Shown: positions 1 to 4,952, counted from the stretch's first letter. The stretch is DNA of 12,382 nt from an uncultured Anaerolineaceae bacterium (GCA_937967805.1 CALBTC010000496.1:1-12382); one strand, 5' to 3'. Numbers and translations: made by a program. Notes: a model not told the origin generated them from the letters alone.

Positions 1-275
1 TGGTCATCCACCAGAACCGTTTTCTCGTCGATGACGCGCAGCGTATTGATCACTCGCTCGTTGCCCCGTTGGATTTGTCGCCACAGCCATTTGCGGTAGG
101 TTGTCTTTTTGAAGTAAGCCGGTTTCTGCAAAGGGCAGCCTGGCATCCCGTTGCGCCGCGTGCTGCTGACGTACAAGAAGTTGGAACCGAAAGCATCGAG
201 CAGCGCCTGGGCTGAACCGTAGCGGTGAAAGAGGATGATTTGCGCATTTACTTTAGGTTGTTGCCGATTTTTCAT
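1..275 (-). CDS. Partial DUF4326-like protein (C-terminus off window)
   Basis: This minus-strand frame is open from an ATG at 275 to the window edge (91 codons, no stop), so the gene is cut by the window. The start is well supported: AAGGAGAAATCAG lies directly before the ATG. Visible motifs are FGSNFLYVSS, then a short G-P-C-P-L stretch, then a Y-R-K-W-L-W helix followed by basic and aliphatic residues ending in KTVLVDD. From memory this order (a Y-V-G/S-R strand, a 'PL.NP'-like turn, a WLW helix, then a hydrophobic strand) resembles DUF4326, a small domain common in phages and other mobile DNA, whose biochemical role is not known to me. The diagnostic C-terminal Cys motifs would lie outside the window, so the family call is tentative. 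The reading frame itself is firm. It is the last visible gene of the minus-strand array. Confidence 0.6.
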   Translation of the reverse strand, partial: MKNRQQPKVNAQIILFHRYGSAQALLDAFGSNFLYVSSTRRNGMPGCPLQKPAYFKKTTYRKWLWRQIQRGNERVINTLRVIDEKTVLVDD

Positions 276-304
276 CTGATTTCTCCTTGAATTGAGGTGG
301 TGGA

Positions 305-335
305 GGCGGCTCTAACTCTGCCGCCCCCGTTTTTT
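305..335 (+). terminator. Stem-loop with T tract (plus-strand terminator-like)
   Basis: GGCGGC (305-310) pairs with GCCGCC (320-325) around a 9-nt loop, followed after CCCG by six T on the plus strand. In the minus direction no T tract follows the stem, so it would not stop the two flanking minus-strand genes. It sits exactly between them and could stop leftward-converging or antisense transcription. The stem is only 6 bp, so this is a modest call. Confidence 0.35.
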
Positions 336-336
336 C

Positions 337-468
337 TTAGAAAGGTAACTCTGTGGGGTAGAGGCTCTTTTCCTTCACCTGCGCCCCATACTCGTCGATG
401 ATGATGATTGAATCTTCGTATTCTTCATCGTGGTGTTCTTCCAGCTTGATTTCTTTCTCTTTATCCAT
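337..468 (-). CDS. Small acidic hypothetical protein (43 aa)
   Basis: This short minus-strand gene starts with ATG at 468, preceded by AGGAAAGGCAG as a ribosome site, and ends with TAA at 337-339. The product is 43 residues. Its N-terminal half is highly charged and dominated by Lys, Glu, Asp and His; a run of four Ile (IIII) and the tail YPTELPF follow. No transmembrane segment, signal peptide or known domain is visible. I do not recognise it. It lies between the partial DUF4326-like gene and the 1.5-kb non-coding block, in the same direction as all other left-side genes. Strong acidity and small size are common in phage and plasmid accessory proteins, but no function can be inferred. The clear start signal makes it a likely real gene. 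Confidence 0.55.
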   Translation of the reverse strand: MDKEKEIKLEEHHDEEYEDSIIIIDEYGAQVKEKSLYPTELPF

Positions 469-519
469 CTGCCTTTCCTTTTTTTATAGACACAAAAATA
501 GATGGCCCTATCAAGTTTT

Positions 520-1168
520 CCTCTGGTGTCTGGCAATCGTTGGTGCGCAGCGTACTAAATCAGCTTAGGGAAACGTGACGCCCTCAACCGTCCCCCGCCT
601 TCCACAGCGGGCTGGGTGTGATCGTAGTACAGTGCGACTTACCCACGGGTCTCCACAAGTGGCCCCCTACCTCGGGAATGAGCGTAAGGGTCAGAGGCCG
701 CGTGTCGGTTGTTCTCTGGCTCGTGCGGCTTGTTTTTGCCTGGGTGGTTCTCCGTGATGCGTTTGTTAAGGTTCTGCCCAGGCGTTATCACGGCCGAATT
801 TTTGATGAAACTCGACTTTTTTTTCGATTTTTTCGCTTTTTGAAAAAGTCGAAAAAAAAGTCCCTGGTACGGGTTGAGTTCGCGGCAAAAATAGCGCAGC
901 GGTCGGTTGTGGTAGCCTGGAGGCGCAGACCTTAACAAAAACGCATTCACGGTGAAGAACCACCCAGAGAAGCAAAAACAAAAGCGAGACTGAGAACTGG
1001 CAGGCAGGGCCGGAGACTCTGGAGCGAATACCCTGGAGGCAAGGGGTGCCACGGTGACCCGGTGCGGTAAGCTGTACGCAGGACACACCTGGTTAGCGGA
1101 GCGATGACGGTTAGGGCCACGTTTCCGCTGATTTAGGGAGCGCGCAGCGAGATGCCAGACACCAGAGG
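520..1168. repeat. Giant imperfect inverted repeat (649 bp foldback)
   Basis: The two arms, about 315-330 nt each, are collinear reverse complements around a centre near 838-844. Exact matching blocks in nested order are: 520-535 with 1153-1168 (16 nt), 555-564 with 1127-1136 (10 nt), 569-577 with 1118-1126 (9 nt), 586-592 with 1106-1112 (7 nt), 740-750 with 957-967 (11 nt), 762-772 with 929-939 (11 nt) and 814-827 with 849-862 (14 nt). Between blocks the arms still align with small indels and substitutions. It could be an old inverted duplication of a ~320-nt unit, a foldback mobile element, or a template for one very long imperfect RNA hairpin. No target-site duplication is obvious at the ends. 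Confidence 0.85.
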
Positions 1169-1333
1169 GAGCCGCAGGCTTCCTCCACTGGCCGGCGCAG
1201 CCGGCAGTCTCCGGCGGCTACGTGGCCGCCGAAACCCTGGGCTATGCGGTGGTTACTGGTGCGTTTGGATTTCTGGCAGCTTCCTGGCCCCTGGCCCCCT
1301 GGCCAAGCCTGCCTCTGCCCCCACCCGGCTGTG

Positions 1334-1355
1334 CCGTATGCCAACGGCATAGCGG
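1334..1355. repeat. Short hairpin
   Basis: CCGTATGCC (1334-1342) pairs with GGCATAGCGG (1346-1355) with one bulged G and a 3-nt AAC loop. It is the first of a consecutive series of hairpins that follow the giant inverted repeat. Confidence 0.55.
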
Positions 1356-1359
1356 AAAT

Positions 1360-1429
1360 CTCCCGCCACTGTCAAGGGCGTGGCCCAAAGGCCACGAGCG
1401 CAGCGATCCCTTGACAGGAGGGGCGGGAG
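1360..1429. repeat. Three-tier nested hairpin
   Basis: Three perfect stems are stacked in one hairpin: CTCCCGCC (1360-1367) with 1422-1429; CTGTCAAGGG (1369-1378) with CCCTTGACAG (1408-1417); and CGTGGCC (1379-1385) with GGCCACG (1390-1396) around the loop CAAA. That gives 25 paired positions with asymmetric internal loops. There is no T tract after it on either strand, so it is not a simple terminator. It is more likely part of a structured RNA or a single-strand-DNA recognition structure. Confidence 0.65.
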
Positions 1430-1471
1430 TTTCTGCTTTTCGGCAGGCTGCCCTTGTCGCCCTGGCGCTTT

Positions 1472-1552
1472 GCCTCCGGTCGCCACCAACGTGCGCCCGG
1501 AGGCTCACGGCGTTTTGCCTCGCGCCAAAGGCGCAGTGGCAAAACGTTGTGA
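1472..1552. repeat. Two abutting hairpins
   Basis: GCCTCCGG (1472-1479) pairs with CCGGAGGC (1497-1504). The next base starts a second hairpin: TCAC (1505-1508) with GTGA (1549-1552), CGTTTTGCC (1511-1519) with GGCAAAACG (1538-1546), and GCGCC (1522-1526) with GGCGC (1530-1534) around AAA. The AAA apex after GC-rich pairs resembles the apex of the preceding nested hairpin. Confidence 0.6.
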
Positions 1553-1609
1553 GGGGGCGCTTCGATTTGTTTTTCTTGTTATTTAAGGATGGTTTAGGGA
1601 GTTCTTCGG

Positions 1610-1704
1610 GTATCTGGCAACGAATGTTGTCTAGGCGGCATTGGGGACTGATCGGTGGCGTTGATACTGTACTTACCTGTTTAACTTCGGCGGGGAACAG
1701 AGAC
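1610..1704. repeat. Diverged third copy of the 66-nt element
   Basis: This segment shares GGCATTGGGGACTGATCGG and then TGGCG with the two better copies at 2571 and 3070, and near its end has CGGGGAACAGAGAC against CGGGGAATAGAGAT. It carries about 29 extra bases between the GTGGCG-like part and the CGGGGAA part. The terminal pairing is retained as GTATCTG (1610-1616) with CAGAGAC (1698-1704), six of seven pairs. The inner stem of the other copies is not clearly preserved, so it may be a degenerate copy or a subtype with an extra arm. Confidence 0.5.
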
Positions 1705-1756
1705 CCAACTACATAACCATCAAGCGGCTAAGCCCCTGGCTGGCGGTGAAGCCAAA

Positions 1757-1893
1757 CTGCTTTTTTCGCCGCTCGATGCGGCAAAAAAGCAGAAGGGGAG
1801 ATGCTAGCGGTCCAAAACCTTTGGAAAAGTTACAGCCGTTCGTATTTACGGACGCATCTCCCCGACAAGTGCCGAAAGCGGGTCTTCCCGCTT
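1757..1893. ncRNA. Possible multi-branched structured RNA segment
   Basis: Four stems follow each other. A 15-bp stem with one bulged C joins 1757-1772 to 1778-1792. A perfect 10-bp stem GGGGAGATGC (1795-1804) with GCATCTCCCC (1854-1863) encloses two inner hairpins, TCCAAA/TTTGGA (1811-1825) and CCGT/ACGG (1836-1851), making a three-way junction. AAGCGGG/CCCGCTT (1876-1893) then follows with a TCTT loop. The arrangement fits a structured RNA, but strand, ends and expression are unknown, and I cannot match it to a named RNA family. Confidence 0.4.
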
Positions 1894-1972
1894 GAGGCCG
1901 TGCCTGGAAAAAAACAAAGAAGCGCAAAACTTTGGTAGTGAAGCCAAGCGTATCTTCTCGGCCCTGGTTGGA

Positions 1973-2281
1973 TTATAGGAGTTCGCCTTTCAGAACCTTA
2001 GACACGGCTTCATGGTGGCCTACCTCTGCTAATTCCCAGGTAGGATAACGGACCATGTAGCCATCGTGGGGACCACCTAAAATTAACGTCTCGAAGAAAA
2101 GTGATGGACCCATGCCAAAACCGTGGTCCAGGCCCAGGAAAACGGTGCTGACAACTTCATCCGTGTCCATGATCGTTTTCGCCACGACCCGCTCGTCTGA
2201 CTGCATAAACTCATCCCAAGTCACGACAGAGGAAGTGGGCACCGGTATTCTGTTTTCGTCAAGAACGTAAAAAATGCTCAT
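1973..2281 (-). CDS. Small phage-type conserved protein (102 aa)
   Basis: The gene starts with ATG at 2281 and ends with TAA at 1973-1975, 23 nt after the stop of the preceding minus-strand gene. Upstream codons in this frame overlap that gene and look like shadow sequence, so the internal Met was chosen, although no good ribosome site precedes it; translation may be coupled. The product has a compact pattern: V-x-T-W-D-E-F near residue 22, R-V-V-A-K-T near 31, then V-S-T-V-F-L-G-L-D-H-G-F-G-M-G-P near 44-59, F-F-E-T-L around 62, and R-Y-P-T-W-E-L-A-E-V-G-H near 78-89. I recognise this from memory as a small family frequent in actinophages and metagenomic phage contigs, with the core 'STVWLGLDH.FG.GPPLIFETM'. 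Its function is unknown to me. It supports a phage-derived origin for the left side. Confidence 0.75.
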   Translation of the reverse strand: MSIFYVLDENRIPVPTSSVVTWDEFMQSDERVVAKTIMDTDEVVSTVFLGLDHGFGMGPSLFFETLILGGPHDGYMVRYPTWELAEVGHHEAVSKVLKGELL

Positions 2282-2304
2282 GGGTGAAAACGTTAGCGCA
2301 TTGT

Positions 2305-2517
2305 CTATGCTTGTTCGGTGGACGGTTGCCAAAGCGTAATGAACTTTTTGTTTAACCGATCGTAGGCCATGCAGCCGTTCATAATCATGTGCCAGTTGAG
2401 GCCCAGGATGTGCATGGCCAATTCGCCATCGTCGATTATCTCTTGTTCGTGATCTTCGGCAATGACCTGCCACAGTTCGCTATTGTGCATCTCTTCAACT
2501 GTAAACGTCTTCATCAT
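2305..2517 (-). CDS. Hypothetical protein (70 aa)
   Basis: The frame begins MMKTFTVEEM at 2517, with AAAGGAGAAATCACC directly upstream, and stops with TAG at 2305-2307. The product is soluble and acidic in its first half (EDHEQEIIDDGE), with a following Trp/Met-rich stretch around residues 40-50 and no membrane segment or metal motif. I do not recognise the family. It is followed after 23 nt by the phage-type 102-aa protein, suggesting one transcript. The structured 66-nt element and its GC hairpin lie 54 nt upstream of its start in the minus-strand sense, so its 5' leader would contain that fold if transcription comes from upstream. The leader motif GGAGAAATCA is shared with two other genes in the array. 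Confidence 0.7.
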   Translation of the reverse strand: MMKTFTVEEMHNSELWQVIAEDHEQEIIDDGELAMHILGLNWHMIMNGCMAYDRLNKKFITLWQPSTEQA

Positions 2518-2570
2518 GGTGATTTCTCCTTTGCGGTCGCAATTAGGCTGTGTAAGCCATACAGCTATCT

Positions 2571-2636
2571 ATCTCTACTTTGACCAAAGTCCGTCGGCAT
2601 TGGGGACGGATTTGTGGCGGTACGGGGAATAGAGAT
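2571..2636. repeat. 66-nt folded repeat element, copy 1
   Basis: Closed by ATCTCTA (2571-2577) with TAGAGAT (2630-2636). The inner stem TCCGTC (2590-2595) pairs with GACGGA (2605-2610) around the invariant loop GGCATTGGG. The copy at 3070 is the same length and identical at 55 of 66 positions. In the inner stem, two pairs change in compensating fashion (C-G to T-A and G-C to A-T), which points to selection on structure. The strand carrying the functional RNA is unclear. Confidence 0.8.
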
Positions 2637-2639
2637 ATT

Positions 2640-2684
2640 GGTGCGCGGGACGGCTGCGAAAGAAAAGAGCGGTCGTCCTGCGCC
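2640..2684. repeat. GC-rich hairpin after copy 1
   Basis: GGTG (2640-2643) and CGGGACGGCTGC (2646-2657) pair with 2669-2684, allowing G-T pairs and a 2-nt bulge, around the loop GAAAGAAAAGA. It begins exactly 3 nt after the 66-nt element, as the unrelated hairpin at 3139 does after copy 2. No T tract follows, so a terminator role is doubtful. Confidence 0.6.
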
Positions 2685-2699
2685 GGTTTTGCTGATGTG

Positions 2700-2743
2700 A
2701 TCGTGACGCCTGGCGGTCATCGAGGCGGCTTTGCCGTCACGAT
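2700..2743 (-). repeat. Hairpin overlapping the stop of the 78-aa gene
   Basis: ATCGTGACG (2700-2708) pairs perfectly with CGTCACGAT (2735-2743), with further short pairing inside. Its right arm overlaps the stop codon (2737-2739) of the upstream minus-strand gene, so in that transcript it would form immediately at the end of the coding region. It has no U tract; it could protect or process the 3' end. Confidence 0.45.
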
Positions 2744-2973
2744 TCTTGTAATAAGATGCCTTTCTCTTTACAGCGTTGGAATTCAGTCAACACCGTGAAG
2801 CGTAAGTTGCCTTTGTGGAGGTAAACGATTTTTCCCGGTCCGGAAAGTTTGCTTTGTCCTTCTTCCTTGATTTTGCGTTCCAAAGCGTCGGCAGCAGCGC
2901 GGGAGTCTCCCTCGGTAAAACCCTTCCAAATAGAGACAAGCTCACTTACAGAAAGTTTGTCAACGTGTGGCAT
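2737..2973 (-). CDS. Hypothetical protein (78 aa)
   Basis: The gene starts MPHVDKLSVSELV at 2973, with GAGGTCAGAT just before the ATG, and ends at TGA 2737-2739. The product is predicted soluble. Residues 7-45 are rich in Glu, Lys and Ala and likely helical, followed by a short K-I-V-Y-L-H-K-G-N-L-R-F-T-V segment that could be a beta hairpin and a charged C-terminal helix. I do not recognise the family, and no catalytic or metal motif is visible. In the transcript sense the second 66-nt folded element lies about 97 nt upstream, and a strong hairpin overlaps its stop codon. The ribosome site and amino-acid composition support a real gene. Confidence 0.65.
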   Translation of the reverse strand: MPHVDKLSVSELVSIWKGFTEGDSRAAADALERKIKEEGQSKLSGPGKIVYLHKGNLRFTVLTEFQRCKEKGILLQES

Positions 2974-3066
2974 ATCTGACCTCGCAATCGTTCTAAACTC
3001 ACGTTCTATCGATACGTTGGTCTAGGGTCTTGCTTTACCCTGGATCATGTGTGAGTGATACAAATT

Positions 3067-3372
3067 TCAATCTCTACTGTGATCACCGTCTATCGGCATT
3101 GGGGATAGATTCGTGGCGATTCGGGGAATAGAGATTTTGGCGGACCGGCCGTGAATGTTGTTCGCGGCCGGTCCGCCTCCCCTAATTTGGTTTGCTACCT
3201 TACGATCTAACTCACCTGTTTCCGTTGCCTTGTTGCTTGCTATTCCGCTTTCTCCAGGCGGCATTGCGACAGGTTGAGGAGCAGTATTGCCATCGTCGGG
3301 TAGCATGTGGCGGGGCCATAACGCTGCAATCAGGACCATCACAATACCGATTGTGGCGTTTGGCACCCGCAT
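3067..3372 (-). CDS. Possible small membrane-anchored protein (101 aa)
   Basis: The frame opens at ATG 3372, 12 nt after the stop of the membrane/coiled-coil gene, and ends at TGA 3067-3069. Residues 6-19 (ATIGIVMVLIAALW) form one short N-terminal hydrophobic segment, followed by a Pro/Gly-rich linker and a polar tail, suggesting a single-pass anchored or secreted product. No clear ribosome site precedes the ATG, though translational coupling to the upstream gene is possible. The last ~40 codons run through the GC hairpin (3139-3177) and the 66-nt element (3070-3135), so the C-terminus is encoded by repeat sequence. Either a repeat inserted into the gene's 3' end and extended it, or the frame is only partly real. 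I do not recognise a family. Confidence 0.4.
   Translation of the reverse strand: MRVPNATIGIVMVLIAALWPRHMLPDDGNTAPQPVAMPPGESGIASNKATETGELDRKVANQIRGGGPAANNIHGRSAKISIPRIATNLSPMPIDGDHSRD
3070..3135. repeat. 66-nt folded repeat element, copy 2
   Basis: Same length and layout as the copy at 2571. ATCTCTA (3070-3076) pairs with TAGAGAT (3129-3135). TCTATC (3089-3094) pairs with GATAGA (3104-3109) around GGCATTGGG. TCGTGGCG and CGGGGAATAGAGAT follow in the same positions. Eleven of 66 positions differ from copy 1, and four of those eleven form two compensatory pairs. Confidence 0.8.
3139..3177. repeat. Perfect 13-bp GC hairpin after copy 2
   Basis: GGCGGACCGGCCG (3139-3151) pairs perfectly with CGGCCGGTCCGCC (3165-3177) around a 13-nt loop. 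It starts exactly 3 nt after the 66-nt element, matching the spacing at 2636/2640, but its sequence is unrelated to that hairpin. This suggests the stem itself, not its sequence, is kept. No T run follows on either strand. Confidence 0.75.
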
Positions 3373-3384
3373 TGCTGTTGTCGA

Positions 3385-4296
3385 TTAATTCAACTTTGGG
3401 TCATTGCTTGCTCCGTTTGAGCTAGAGCCATTGGCGGCATCTGTCGGCACGCCATATTCGGCCAGAAACTGGTTTGTCAGTTCCTCGGCCTCCTTGTCGG
3501 CAATCTTGCTGGAGATTTGCCCGATTTTTGCCTTCACTTTGGCGCTCACCTGATTGGCAACCTCTTTTTTATGGTCCAGCTTCTGCGTGAGGATTGCCTG
3601 GCGCATCTCTTGCTCCGCTTTAATCCGGGCCATTTCCAGCTGCTGCTCATGTTTGATCTTGGCAACCTCCAGTTCATGGCGCTGCGCCACTTCTTGATTG
3701 GCTAAGTGGGCCAACTCTTTTTGCCGCTTGATTTGTTGAGATAACTCAATCGCTTGCTGACTCGCTTTCTCAGCCCGTTGCTTGGCATCAAAGCCTTGTT
3801 TGTTGAAGTCATCCCACCATTTCATGTGCATAATGGCGATGTAGGCCACTGCGACCAGACCAATGCCCGTTGCCCCATAAACGATGCTTTGCGGCATGAC
3901 GATCAGGTTTTGGGAAAGAACAATGGCGGCAATGGATGCTGCCAGACTGCCGCGCAAGCTCGCTTTGGCCGCAGTGTTGGCAGTGGCCATCTGTTCCGTG
4001 CTCAGGCCGGGCCGCCTGGCAATGTTGTTCCAGGCATGATAGGGCAGATCAAACAAGCCAATGAGCGCCAGGCCGGCCAGCCCACCGGAAAAGGTTTGCG
4101 TCTCGTCCGAAGTCTCACCAAAAATATTGAAGACCTCCGGCATAAACCGGAAACCAAAAATAAAGGTGAGGGTAATGTTGATCGCATGTGCCAGTTGGAT
4201 GACGGCGTTCGAACTGCGAAAGTTTTCAATCACTTCGATCAGCCGATTGTTGGGTTCAATTACTTCATCTTCCATTGTGTCGTGTGGTAGTGTCAC
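3385..4296 (-). CDS. Four-helix membrane protein with long C-terminal coiled coil
   Basis: I chose GTG at 4296 because AAAGGATACGAAC precedes it; the frame extends further upstream, and ATG 4275 is an alternative. The product is about 303 residues. Hydrophobic segments, from their sequences, are VIQLAHAINITLTFIFGF, GGLAGLALIGLFDL, SLAASIAAIVLSQNLIV and ATGIGLVAVAYIAIM, giving about four membrane passes in residues 30-170. A roughly 100-residue helix follows, rich in Gln, Glu, Lys and Ala (for example QAIELSQQIKRQKELAHLANQ), consistent with a coiled coil, then a low-complexity Asn/Ser tail. The family is not recognised. The architecture fits a membrane scaffold, a phage-type tail or entry factor, or a conjugation-associated protein; none can be selected. 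It overlaps the 66-aa gene upstream by about 32 nt. Confidence 0.75.
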   Translation of the reverse strand: MTLPHDTMEDEVIEPNNRLIEVIENFRSSNAVIQLAHAINITLTFIFGFRFMPEVFNIFGETSDETQTFSGGLAGLALIGLFDLPYHAWNNIARRPGLSTEQMATANTAAKASLRGSLAASIAAIVLSQNLIVMPQSIVYGATGIGLVAVAYIAIMHMKWWDDFNKQGFDAKQRAEKASQQAIELSQQIKRQKELAHLANQEVAQRHELEVAKIKHEQQLEMARIKAEQEMRQAILTQKLDHKKEVANQVSAKVKAKIGQISSKIADKEAEELTNQFLAEYGVPTDAANGSSSNGASNDPKLN

Positions 4297-4465
4297 GTTC
4301 GTATCCTTTATTGAATTGTGACGGCCGATCAATTAAACTTGCATCGGCAGTCATAGATGGCAGCCATACCTCTTCAAAGTGCCGGGTACCGTCTCGGCAC
4401 TTTGCTTTTATTACAACAAGGGCAGGGGGGTCCTTGTTGGGACCTGGAATTGTTTGTCTCTGCAT
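4265..4465 (-). CDS. Hypothetical protein (66 aa)
   Basis: The gene starts MQRQTIPGPNK at 4465, with GGGAGAAATCAT immediately upstream, 14 nt after the stop of the preceding gene, and ends at TGA 4265-4267. It overlaps the start of the membrane protein gene, whose ribosome site lies inside it, a sign of translational coupling. The product has a short beta-like stretch (ALVVIKAKCRDGTRHFEEVWL, residues 15-35 approximately) and a basic polar tail. No family is recognised. A perfect 10-bp inverted repeat (4375-4404) lies inside the coding region. The start context and tight packing make it likely to be real despite its size. Confidence 0.55.
   Translation of the reverse strand: MQRQTIPGPNKDPPALVVIKAKCRDGTRHFEEVWLPSMTADASLIDRPSQFNKGYERDTTTRHNGR
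4375..4404. repeat. Perfect 10-bp inverted repeat inside a gene
   Basis: CAAAGTGCCG (4375-4384) pairs with CGGCACTTTG (4395-4404) around a 10-nt loop. On the plus strand CTTTTATT follows, so it resembles a weak terminator opposing the minus-strand genes. In the minus direction it would be a hairpin within the 66-aa coding region. Confidence 0.5.
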
Positions 4466-4479
4466 ATGATTTCTCCCGT

Positions 4480-4926
4480 TTAATGCCAGCCGTTACTGCT
4501 GGCGACGTGCTTGGCCATCTCCAGCTTCTTAACCAGCTGCTTGAGGCGTTCCTTCTCTCTCCTGACCTTTCTTTGAGCTTTGTGCCACTTTGACCAGTTC
4601 TCCAGGGCTTCTTGAAGTTCAAGAATTGCCTCGGGTTTGTTACCGATGTATAGCCTCAACCTTTTCTTTCCAGGGTGCTTGGGGTGTTGCCCGTGCAGGG
4701 GGCAAATATCGTTGATGCCATGGTTGGCATAGACAAACCCGCCGCGATCCATATATTCACTGCCGCAGCAGCGAGGCCTGTTTTCAAGCTCCTCGGCCAC
4801 GGCCGTCGCCTCATCTATGGTTATTTGAAGCTCCAACAGCGTATGAATGATTTGATCCAGATACTCAAGCTGGGTGTCTCGAATCCCGAGCGATTTGAGG
4901 AAAGTTTGGGTGTTTGGGACAGTCAT
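4480..4926 (-). CDS. Hypothetical helical protein with Cys/His cluster (148 aa)
   Basis: I chose ATG 4926 because AAGGAG lies 10 nt before it; an upstream Met in the same frame overlaps the neighbouring gene's end. The N-terminal ~55 residues are predicted helical and acidic. A central stretch around residues 52-82 contains CCGSE, then CPLHGQHPKHPG; the two adjacent Cys, the CPxH and a later His could bind zinc, although the spacing matches no finger I know. Residues ~100-140 form a Lys/Arg/Glu-rich helix (RKVRREKERLKQLVKKLEMA) likely to be a coiled coil or nucleic-acid-binding helix. It lies 27 nt downstream of the replication-initiator-like gene and 14 nt before the 66-aa gene, so it is probably co-transcribed with both. 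No family is recognised. Confidence 0.65.
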   Translation of the reverse strand: MTVPNTQTFLKSLGIRDTQLEYLDQIIHTLLELQITIDEATAVAEELENRPRCCGSEYMDRGGFVYANHGINDICPLHGQHPKHPGKKRLRLYIGNKPEAILELQEALENWSKWHKAQRKVRREKERLKQLVKKLEMAKHVASSNGWH

Positions 4927-4952
4927 TGATGTTGAACTCCTTGAGTTGTCGG

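Larger units (their letters stand above)
469..1972. other. 1.5-kb non-coding structured block
   Basis: No frame here has a convincing start, composition or homology pattern; the open frames present are low-complexity or simply mirror the inverted repeat. The block instead holds a 649-bp imperfect inverted repeat (520-1168), a cluster of nested GC-rich hairpins (1334-1552), a diverged copy of the 66-nt repeat element (1610-1704) and a multi-branched foldable segment (1757-1893). The remaining stretches (469-519, 1169-1333, 1553-1609, 1705-1756, 1894-1972) also carry short inverted repeats, for example CGGCGGC/GCCGCCG near 1213-1232. Whether any of it is transcribed cannot be seen from sequence. 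Confidence 0.7.

Noticed and set aside
50..247. A 65-codon minus-strand frame at the left edge
   Set aside because: It is a shadow of the overlapping DUF4326-like frame, which has a strong ribosome site and domain-like sequence.
639..1088. A 149-codon minus-strand open frame across the giant inverted repeat
   Set aside because: It lies wholly within the foldback, has low-complexity Phe/Lys/Ser stretches from the A/T-run core, no ribosome site and no protein-like pattern.
1222..1716. A 164-codon plus-strand open frame
   Set aside because: It spans the nested hairpins; its composition follows the GC-rich repeats (CTGGCC runs), and no credible start signal or domain is visible.
469..1972. Group I or II intron, tRNA or tmRNA in the non-coding block
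   Set aside because: No intron-encoded protein, no recognisable domain V, and no T-loop or acceptor-stem pattern was found.
2571..3135. Interpretation of the 66-nt element as a twister or hammerhead ribozyme, or a CRISPR repeat
   Set aside because: The conserved cores of those ribozymes as I remember them are not present on either strand, and copies are ~430 bp apart with genes between, unlike a CRISPR array.
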